A DNA stretch of 11,516 bases, taken from assembly GCA_964591605.1 (NCBI GenBank), contig CAZQEN010000258.1, forward strand, positions 1 through 11,516, in the 5' to 3' direction. The notes beneath the pieces were generated by a model, which searched no databases, was not told the origin of the DNA, and was given only the letters and a program-made list of their open reading frames with translations. Made by a program: the position numbers and the translations under genes. Shown one piece after another: positions 5,791 through 11,516 of the stretch (its first letter is position 1; each line of letters starts with the position of its first letter). This stretch comes from CAYLLT01 sp964591605. GTDB lineage: Bacteria > Planctomycetota > Phycisphaerae > UBA1845 > PWPN01.

Positions 5791-7470
5791 ATGGCTGGGT
5801 ATCACTCCAACGCGATCGCCGAACTGACGCACCAGCTTCGTCTATCCCCTGCGCGCCTGCGCTGGCGGCAGCTCGAAGCGGCCGAATACCTGGCCGATCT
5901 CGTCGATCCACAGAAAAGCTATCCCTACGAATTCGTCTGCCATCACATCACCGGGTACCGCCCCAAATCCGGTGCACCCCACAAATCGATTTCCGGTCGC
6001 GCCCTGATCGAGGATCTGGCGTTTCTGGTGGAGGAGCTTTCCGGTGCGGCGCCCATGCCCGTCATGGGACTGGGTATCCCCTGCTACACGGCAGAGGAGC
6101 TCGCCGCGCGGCTGAAGGTGTCCACCAAGACCATCTGCCGCTGGCGGCGGCGGGGTCTGGTCGGGCGCAAGCTGCGATTCCCCGACAACACGGTGCGGAT
6201 GGCCTTTCTCGAGACCTGCGTTCGGCGATTCATCGCGCGGCATCTGGACCTGGTCAAGCGCGGCGCGGCGTTCAAGCAGCTCACGGCGGCCGAGAAGCAA
6301 CAGATCATCACCCTGGCCCGCGAAGCCCTGTCCGAGCGGCGGGTGCGCCTGCACGAGCTGGCCCAGTTGATTGCCGCCCGCATGGGCCGGGCAGTGGAGA
6401 CGGTTCGTTACACGCTGCGGCGGTACGACCAGGCCCACCCGGACACTCCGCTCTTCGGACGCGATGACCAGCCGACCCTCCAGCCGGAGTTACAGGAGAT
6501 CTGGAATGCGATCCGCGGCGGCCAGACGGTCGCCCAGGTGGCCCGTCGTTTCGGCCGGACGGCCGAGGGCGTGCGGGCGGTGCTTCGCGAGATACGAGCC
6601 CGGACCCTGCGGGCCCGCACCATCCCCTACGTTCACAACGCAGAGTTCGAAGCTCCGGATGCTGAGACGCGGATCCTTCAGGCCAGCCTCGCGCCGGCGG
6701 CCGCCGATTCGCCTGCGGCGCGTCCCCCCAGGGATCTGCCGCCGTATCTGCAGGACCTCTACCGCCAGCCGCTGCTGACGCCCGAGCAGGAGCGCGATCT
6801 GTTCCGCCGGTACAACTACCTCAAGTTCCGTGCCGACCGGCTGCGCCGTCAGCTCGACGTGACGGCCGCCACCGACCGGCAGCTCGATGCGATCGAACAA
6901 CTGCTGGCCCGCGCCGAGGATGTGAAGAACGAGATTCTGCGGGCCAACCTCCGGCTGGTGGTCAGCATTGCCCGCCGGCACGTGGGCAAGGCGCCGTGCT
7001 TCTTCGAGATCGTCAGCGACGGGAATCTCTCCCTGATGCGCGCGGTGGAGAAGTTCGACTACGCGCGCGGGTTCAAGTTCAGCACGTACGCGTCGTGGGC
7101 GATCATGCGCAATTACGCCCGCACGATCCCGGAGCACATGTACCACGCGGCCCGGCTCGTCACCGGGACGGACGAGATGCTGGCCGCCGCGCCCGCCCGC
7201 GAGGAGGCCCAGCAGAGCGGCGTGCTCGAAGGCGCTCAGCACCTCGTGCAGAAGGCGCTCGCGCTTCTGTCGCCCAAGGAGCGCGACATCATCTCCTGGC
7301 ATTACGGCCTCTCACCGGACCGCGAGCCGATGACGCTCGATCAGATCGGCCGGATCTTCGGCGTCACCAAGGAGCGCGTGCGCCAGATTGAGCGCAAGGC
7401 GCTCGCCCGACTGCGCGGCGAGCTCGACGTGAACCAGGCCAACGCGCTGCTCCAGCCAGACACCCGTTAG
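5791..7470 (+). CDS. Sigma-70 family factor with N-terminal HTH array
   Basis: This 559-residue protein is a primary-like sigma factor fused to an unusual N-terminal half. Sigma region 1.2 lies at about 315-345 (LPPYLQDLYRQPLLTPEQE), region 2 at about 378-448 (NLRLVVSIARRHV, DGNLSLMRAVEKFDY, FKFSTYASWAIMRN) and region 4 at about 485-545 ending in the HTH FGVTKERVRQIERKALARLR. Region 3 is missing or reduced to about 35 residues. The usual YATWWIRQ melting motif reads YASWAIMRN, so the second tryptophan is lost. Residues 99-130 look like a MerR/excisionase-type winged HTH (CYTAEELAARLKVSTKTICR); two more HTH-like segments lie near 165-212 and 235-268. The ATG at 5791 follows GGAG by six bases, and upstream codons are antisense to the ACT gene. 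The sigma identity is firm; its promoters, and whether the HTHs bind DNA, are unknown. Confidence 0.88.
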   Translation: MAGYHSNAIAELTHQLRLSPARLRWRQLEAAEYLADLVDPQKSYPYEFVCHHITGYRPKSGAPHKSISGRALIEDLAFLVEELSGAAPMPVMGLGIPCYTAEELAARLKVSTKTICRWRRRGLVGRKLRFPDNTVRMAFLETCVRRFIARHLDLVKRGAAFKQLTAAEKQQIITLAREALSERRVRLHELAQLIAARMGRAVETVRYTLRRYDQAHPDTPLFGRDDQPTLQPELQEIWNAIRGGQTVAQVARRFGRTAEGVRAVLREIRARTLRARTIPYVHNAEFEAPDAETRILQASLAPAAADSPAARPPRDLPPYLQDLYRQPLLTPEQERDLFRRYNYLKFRADRLRRQLDVTAATDRQLDAIEQLLARAEDVKNEILRANLRLVVSIARRHVGKAPCFFEIVSDGNLSLMRAVEKFDYARGFKFSTYASWAIMRNYARTIPEHMYHAARLVTGTDEMLAAAPAREEAQQSGVLEGAQHLVQKALALLSPKERDIISWHYGLSPDREPMTLDQIGRIFGVTKERVRQIERKALARLRGELDVNQANALLQPDTR

Positions 7471-7486
7471 CACCTCACGGATCAAG

Positions 7487-7537
7487 GCGGCGGCCGGCCA
7501 CCGCCGCGCAGGCCCCGACGCGCGGGGCCAGGCCTTT
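7487..7537 (+). terminator. Double GC-rich hairpin after the sigma gene
   Basis: GCGGCGG (7487-7493) pairs with CCGCCGC (7501-7507). Immediately after, GGCCCC (7511-7516) pairs with GGGGCC (7524-7529), followed by a short TTT at 7535-7537. Two strong stems between the sigma stop and the next promoter fit a terminator, though the T tract is short. Confidence 0.5.
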
Positions 7538-7560
7538 GGATCTGTGGTGGCGAAGCCGGC

Positions 7561-7588
7561 TTGACCGACCTACCCTCTTGTTGATAAT
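7561..7588 (+). promoter_or_regulatory. Sigma-70-type promoter for the zinc-ribbon membrane protein
   Basis: TTGACC (7561-7566) and GATAAT (7583-7588) are 16 bases apart. The start is predicted near 7595, about 28 bases before the ATG at 7623. The form is almost the same as the promoter at 5582-5610. Confidence 0.6.
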
Positions 7589-7622
7589 GCGCTACCTTGC
7601 GCATCGTCACGGTGAGTCCCGA

Positions 7623-8897
7623 ATGAAGGTCAGTTGCCCCAATTGCCAGCGTGTGCTCCAGGCGCCCGATGACTGGGCCGGACGGACGGTCAAATGTCCG
7701 AGCTGCAAGAAGCCCATCACGCTGCCGCACAGCGATGCGCATCATGACCTGGGTTTCGATCTGGGTTCGCTCGATGCCATCGAGAATGCGGGTGAGGCGG
7801 TGATCTCGGACCGCAAGGGCAAACCGATGAGCCTGAAGGAGGCGATGGCCGCTTCCGTGGCGCAGCAGCCCGATGCGCCGGCCGAGTCTGACCCCCGCAT
7901 CCGGAGCTGTCCCAAGTGCGGCCAGAAGGTTCGCAGCGACGACGTCTACAGCGACCTGATCTGCCGGCATTGCGGGGCGGGCATCCCCGGCCGCGAGATC
8001 GTCGAGACCGAACAGGCCCGCTACACCAGTTCGATGGCCGGGCGGATGACCACGAAGGTCAGCTTCTACACCGGTTTCACCGGGGCCGCGCTGTACCCCA
8101 TCCCGGCGTTCCCGTCGATCCTCGTCGGCGCAGGCGTGGCCCTGGCCGCGATCACCGTGCCCCTGCTGGCGACCCTGGCGTTCACGCAAAGCGCCTCGCT
8201 CAATCCCGTGAACGAACCGCGCGGGGGCGACGGAGACACGGCCGGCTGGGTGGGCTACTTCCTGACCGTCATGTTTGCGCTCGAGGCGGTCTACTTCGGG
8301 GCGGTGGGTTATTACATCCTGATCGATACGATCCGCAGCACAGCCGCCGGCAACGAGCAGCCGCCCGGCCTGACCTGGAACGTCATCAACCTCGGGGCCG
8401 CGCTCGGCGGGTACGCCGCGCTGCTCGCCTTCTATGCGATCGTGGTCACCGTGGTGCTCGGCGGCCTGCCCACCAATGCAGAGACGCTCGGGAAGCTCTC
8501 GGACCCGTGGCGGCTGCTGATCATCGCGGCCCTGACCTTCGGCGTTCCCATGAACATGATCGGGCTGGCGAGCAGCCATGCGCTGGACGGGCTCAATCCC
8601 GTTCGCGTGTTTCGCTCCCTCGGCCGGCTCGTGGGGCATTACATCTTCCTGTTTCTCATTGTCCTGCTGTACCTCTGCATCTACGTCGCCCTGATGTACG
8701 GAATCATGAGCTGGGCAGGCCCGGTGATCATGGAGGCGGCGCAGAAGGGTCTGAGTGCGGGCTTCTTCCGCATGATCGGCGGCATCGCGGCCTGGTCGAT
8801 GCTCATTGCCCTGGGCTTCTACTTCTCGTACTCCATCGGACGCATCCTCGGCCTGTTCACCCGCAGCTACCGCGAAGAGATCGACTTCGAGCTGTGA
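7623..8897 (+). CDS. Six-helix membrane protein with two zinc ribbons
   Basis: The 424-residue product has no function I can name. Two CxxC...CxxC zinc ribbons open the protein: C5, C8, C25, C28 (related to the MJ0042-type finger common in planctomycetes) and C96, C99, C114, C117. A linker of about 67 residues separates them. About six hydrophobic helices follow, near 163-188, 209-235, 254-282, 297-317, 337-365 and 383-411, so the ribbons probably face the cytoplasm and the rest sits in the inner membrane. No transport or catalytic motif is visible. The frame opens further upstream, but the ATG at 7623 has GGTGAG seven bases before it, begins right at the first ribbon, and lies just after a promoter. 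It appears to be a single-gene unit. Confidence 0.82.
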   Translation: MKVSCPNCQRVLQAPDDWAGRTVKCPSCKKPITLPHSDAHHDLGFDLGSLDAIENAGEAVISDRKGKPMSLKEAMAASVAQQPDAPAESDPRIRSCPKCGQKVRSDDVYSDLICRHCGAGIPGREIVETEQARYTSSMAGRMTTKVSFYTGFTGAALYPIPAFPSILVGAGVALAAITVPLLATLAFTQSASLNPVNEPRGGDGDTAGWVGYFLTVMFALEAVYFGAVGYYILIDTIRSTAAGNEQPPGLTWNVINLGAALGGYAALLAFYAIVVTVVLGGLPTNAETLGKLSDPWRLLIIAALTFGVPMNMIGLASSHALDGLNPVRVFRSLGRLVGHYIFLFLIVLLYLCIYVALMYGIMSWAGPVIMEAAQKGLSAGFFRMIGGIAAWSMLIALGFYFSYSIGRILGLFTRSYREEIDFEL

Positions 8898-8953
8898 CGC
8901 TCCGGCACCATCCGTTTCGCGGACCGCTCCGTGCCGCGGGTCGCGCCTGTCCC

Positions 8954-8974
8954 GCACGCGTGGGCCACGCGTGC
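8954..8974. promoter_or_regulatory. Tandem CACGCGTG palindromes upstream of the GGDEF gene
   Basis: The 8-base palindrome CACGCGTG occurs twice (8955-8962 and 8966-8973), with centres 11 bases apart, one helical turn. Together with flanking bases they also make a 9-base hairpin with a GGC loop. No T-run follows. A possible -10, TATTCT (8991-8996), would place its -35 on the second copy. The element may be an operator for the downstream cyclase gene, or a terminator-like stem for the upstream membrane protein gene. Confidence 0.4.
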
Positions 8975-9067
8975 ACGGGCCTGCGTCCGATATTCTCCAG
9001 ACCCGACACGCGTTCAGGCGCCGGTGAGGTCGAATCCCGCGCGCTGCGACTCCTTTCCAGGGTTTGA

Positions 9068-10540
9068 ATGGCATATTTGAGCGGGGGCGACCAGCGCCGC
9101 GCGCCCCGGTGGGGCGGCATGACTGAACCCAAGCCGATCGGCATTCGGGCCACGCTCTGGCTGGCCATGTCACTGATGGTGGCCTCGACCATGCTCGGGG
9201 CCAGTGCGCTGCACACCTATGATCTGCATCACCGCATTCAGGCCGACGAGGTGCTGCGCGCCCGCACACTGGCCGAGAGTTATGCAGCGGCGTCGGCCGG
9301 CTGGCTGCTGCGCTCCCGCGAGGAGCTCTCCGGGCAACTGCAATCACAGACGTGGCATCCGGATGTGTGTCTGCTGGCCGTGGTGACATCGACGAGACCC
9401 GGCCGCACCGGCGGACCAGCTCCGCAGGAGACGCTCGCCCTGCGGGGTGATCACCGCCTCCTGGAACGCTTCCTGCGCGAGACACAGGCCACGGGTGAAC
9501 CGGTGGTTCGGCTGCCGGTCGGCCGTTCACCCGACGGGCGGCACGGCTGGCCCGATCTGTATCTCGTCTCGGTGCCGATTCGCGCGAGCGGCTCGTCGGA
9601 GGCGCTCGCCACGCTCATCTGCGGGGTACGGGGCACGACTCGGTCGGCGTTGACACCGCGGGAGATGACGGTTTTCTTCCTGAGGCTGGGGTTAATCGCC
9701 GTGACGGGCGGTTTCATGGGGGTCTGGTGGCTCACGCGCTCGGTGGTCCACCCGCTGGCCGTTCTGGCACAGGAATCAGAGCGGGGGGCTGACGGCCGGC
9801 CCCTGACCCAGACGGCCTGCGAGCGGGACGATGAGATCGGTGCGCTGGCGCGGACCCTGGCGGAGATGCATCTCAGCGTGGATGAGTGGCGCGAACGGGC
9901 GGCCCGGCTCGAGCGCCACATGAATCAGCGGGTCACTTCCGAGACGCAGCGCGTCTCCCACGAACTTCAGCAGGCGAAACGGGCGGTCTGGACCGATCCG
10001 CTCACGCAGCTCGGCAATCGCCAGCTCCTGGAAGACCGCTTCGGCCATCTGTATGCGGAGCAGCACGCGAGCGGCTCGGAGCTGTGCGTGATCATGCTGG
10101 ATGTGGACAACTTCAAGAACCTCAACGACACGAAGGGGCATGCGGCCGGGGACGAACTGCTGCGATTCATGGGAGAACTGCTCCGGCAATCGGTGCGCGA
10201 AGGCGATCTGGCTGTCCGGTTCGGCGGCGACGAGTTCATCCTGGTTCTGCCATCGGTGCCCCTGGCGGACGCCCAGAAGATCGCCCAGCGGATCGTGCTG
10301 CTGTTCAATCAGCAGGCCCGGCTGCTCTCGATCGAGCCTCGGCTCAGCCTGAGCGCCGGCGTCGCATCGATGTGGGAGCATAAGCCGCGGTCTTCCGGGC
10401 AACTGCTCCAGTTGGCGGACCAGGCGCTGTACGACGCCAAGCGTGCGGGCAAGGCGCGGGTGCAGACGGCCGAAGCGGGCCGGCTCTCACATCAGCCGAT
10501 CCGCCGCAGCCTCCAGCTTGCTCAAACCGCCCGCGCATAG
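9068..10540 (+). CDS. Membrane diguanylate cyclase, HAMP-GGDEF
   Basis: This enzyme is predicted to make cyclic di-GMP from two GTP in response to an external or membrane signal. The 490 residues comprise a short cytoplasmic tail, TM1 (about 28-48), an outside sensor of about 150 residues, TM2 (about 200-222), a HAMP domain (about 222-275), a helical linker and a GGDEF domain (about 308-470). The active site is intact: D345, N353, D362 and RFGGDEF with GGDEF at 386-390. An RxxD inhibitory site (R377-D380) sits five residues before GGDEF, so product inhibition is expected. The sensor resembles CHASE8/CACHE-like modules only loosely. No EAL or HD-GYP partner is in the window. ATG 9068 has AGGG upstream; ATG 9119 after GGTGGGG is an equally possible start and would put TM1 about 10 residues in. 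The 3' end overlaps the convergent methyltransferase gene by 19 bases. Confidence 0.9.
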   Translation: MAYLSGGDQRRAPRWGGMTEPKPIGIRATLWLAMSLMVASTMLGASALHTYDLHHRIQADEVLRARTLAESYAAASAGWLLRSREELSGQLQSQTWHPDVCLLAVVTSTRPGRTGGPAPQETLALRGDHRLLERFLRETQATGEPVVRLPVGRSPDGRHGWPDLYLVSVPIRASGSSEALATLICGVRGTTRSALTPREMTVFFLRLGLIAVTGGFMGVWWLTRSVVHPLAVLAQESERGADGRPLTQTACERDDEIGALARTLAEMHLSVDEWRERAARLERHMNQRVTSETQRVSHELQQAKRAVWTDPLTQLGNRQLLEDRFGHLYAEQHASGSELCVIMLDVDNFKNLNDTKGHAAGDELLRFMGELLRQSVREGDLAVRFGGDEFILVLPSVPLADAQKIAQRIVLLFNQQARLLSIEPRLSLSAGVASMWEHKPRSSGQLLQLADQALYDAKRAGKARVQTAEAGRLSHQPIRRSLQLAQTARA

Positions 10541-11454
10541 ACGCGCATGAATTCGGGGAAGATCCACGGCAGGGGGAGCAGCGGCAGGGTGGCGATGACG
10601 CCCAGGGCCGCCTCCCACGGTCGCAGCCGGCCCATGTGCCGCAGCCCCAGGGCCACCAGGACGCTGAAGCCCAGCATCCACTGGAACGTCAACGGCCGCA
10701 CCGCGATCACCCGCCAGCCGCACGACTCGAGCATGCGGGTGAACGTCTCCGGGCTGTAGAGCACGAGATGGCGGGGCGAATCCAACTGGCACCACTTGCG
10801 TCCGAACAGCCGGGCCAGCCCGCTGTCCACATTGGGCGTCTCGATGGCCAGCCAGCCGCCGGCCTTGCACAGCTCGCGGGCGCGGGCCAGCACGTCGCGC
10901 GGCCGTCCCTCGTGCTCGATGTACTCGTACATCCCGATTCCGTCGAAGCCGGCGGCCGGCAGTTCGCACGACAGGAGGGAGCCTGCGACGGCCCGCATGC
11001 CCAGGCGGCCGCGGATGGCGTCGACCACCGTCTCGTTGAAATCGACGCCGAGCGTATCGCATCCGCGAAGCCGCTGGAGGTGATAGAGAAACGCGTTCGC
11101 CCCGCAACCCACGTCCAGCACACAGGCGGAGCGCGGGATGGTCCCGACATGCCGCTCAAGTTGAGCGATCCGCTGCCGGGCGAGGCGCCGGGTGAGCCCG
11201 CCCATGCGCGGCCTGCCGCCGGGGCCGCCAAGGACGGCCCCGTAGCAGAAGTATTCAGAAGGATAGAAGCGGGCCAGGGCGGCCGGGGTGGGCCGGGGAT
11301 TCAGGTAGACGACTCCACACGCGCCGCAGCGAACCAGCGTGAAGGCGTCCGGCTGCCCGAACAGGTGATCGCGCACGCGGTGAAACAGCACGGCCTGGTC
11401 CGCGGAGCACGCGGGGCATGACACCGACTCGAGGTCGTCGAAGCAGGGGTTCAC
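10522..11454 (-). CDS. SAM-dependent methyltransferase with N-terminal zinc ribbon
   Basis: This 310-residue class I methyltransferase belongs to the Methyltransf_11/23-like group. The first part has a four-cysteine ribbon (C13, C16, C43, C46) and the family's LVRCGACGVVYLNPRPT block. The SAM-binding motif I is VLDVGCG (112-118), followed by an acidic residue in VDFNE and a GMYEYIEH stretch typical of motif II. The hydrophobic C-terminus (about 255-272 and 281-300) may dip into the membrane. Relatives often occur in sugar, polysaccharide or secondary-metabolite clusters, but no such cluster is here, so the substrate is unknown. The start is a GTG at 11454, eight bases after the tRNA-Leu 3' end; no ribosome site fits in that gap and no in-frame ATG lies before the ribbon. 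The start is therefore less certain than the product. Confidence 0.85.
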   Translation of the reverse strand: MNPCFDDLESVSCPACSADQAVLFHRVRDHLFGQPDAFTLVRCGACGVVYLNPRPTPAALARFYPSEYFCYGAVLGGPGGRPRMGGLTRRLARQRIAQLERHVGTIPRSACVLDVGCGANAFLYHLQRLRGCDTLGVDFNETVVDAIRGRLGMRAVAGSLLSCELPAAGFDGIGMYEYIEHEGRPRDVLARARELCKAGGWLAIETPNVDSGLARLFGRKWCQLDSPRHLVLYSPETFTRMLESCGWRVIAVRPLTFQWMLGFSVLVALGLRHMGRLRPWEAALGVIATLPLLPLPWIFPEFMRVYARAV

Positions 11455-11462
11455 GGGGGAAC

Positions 11463-11516
11463 TGCGGATGAGAGGAGTCGAACCTCCACGCCCTTGAGGG
11501 GCACAAGGACCTGAAC
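11463..11516 (-). tRNA. tRNA-Leu (CAG anticodon), 3' part, cut by window edge
   Basis: The minus strand reads the anticodon loop TTCAGGT, the 3' anticodon stem CCTTG, a long variable arm (TGCCC with GGGCG), the T-stem GGAGG with loop TTCGACT, and the 3' acceptor strand CATCCGC ending in discriminator A at 11463. The long variable arm with anticodon CAG identifies leucine, decoding CUG. The CCA end is not encoded. The 5' half, with the D arm, lies beyond the right edge; its acceptor strand should begin GCGGATG. Confidence 0.9.

Noticed and set aside
5657..5827. Short open frame in the sigma leader overlapping the sigma start
   Set aside because: No ribosome site and an arginine-rich, shadow-like composition; kept only as a note in the leader finding.
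7482..9530. Long open minus-strand frame (682 codons) across the zinc-ribbon membrane protein and the start of the cyclase gene
   Set aside because: Its translation is rich in Arg, Gly, Pro, His and Gln with no domain, and it lies antisense to two genes with clear motifs. It is a product of high GC content.

Overview
The window is GC-rich, densely coded bacterial chromosome, most consistent with a member of the Planctomycetota. This is inferred from gene style, not from a marker gene. The hints are a very large signal peptidase I with a zinc ribbon and a long insertion, an ECF sigma/anti-sigma pair of the type common in that phylum, a zinc-ribbon membrane protein, and an LptB ATPase that implies an outer membrane. 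There is no sign of phage, insertion sequence, CRISPR array or plasmid. All eight protein genes look intact, and a tRNA-Leu is cut by the right edge.

Left part (1-4888). A minus-strand two-gene operon holds an ECF sigma factor (1040-1603) and its membrane-anchored zinc-binding anti-sigma factor (93-1043), joined by an ATGA overlap. A 388-base gene-free spacer with an AT-rich island separates it from the divergent lepB (1992-3827). After a spacer with a terminator-like hairpin comes lptB (4106-4888), the cytoplasmic ATPase of the lipopolysaccharide exporter. These two genes together suggest envelope biogenesis, and the sigma/anti-sigma pair suggests envelope sensing, but no regulatory link is shown.

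Middle part (4918-8897). A minus-strand double-ACT-domain protein (GcvR-like) is divergent from an unusual 559-residue sigma-70 family protein (5791-7470). Its C-terminal half has sigma regions 1.2, 2 and 4, while its N-terminal half carries up to three extra helix-turn-helix-like segments. The 330-base spacer between them has a readable promoter for each gene and a 174-nucleotide structured leader for the sigma gene. Downstream of a double hairpin, a promoter of nearly the same form drives a six-helix membrane protein with two N-terminal zinc ribbons.

Right part (8898-11516). A membrane-bound diguanylate cyclase with an intact active site and product-inhibition site is preceded by two palindromes one helical turn apart. 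It converges, with a 19-base tail overlap, on a zinc-ribbon SAM methyltransferase. The methyltransferase starts eight bases after the 3' end of a tRNA-Leu(CAG).

The most notable items are the multi-HTH sigma factor with its structured leader, the signal peptidase whose catalytic boxes are split by about 380 residues, and the tRNA-to-methyltransferase junction with no ribosome binding site.
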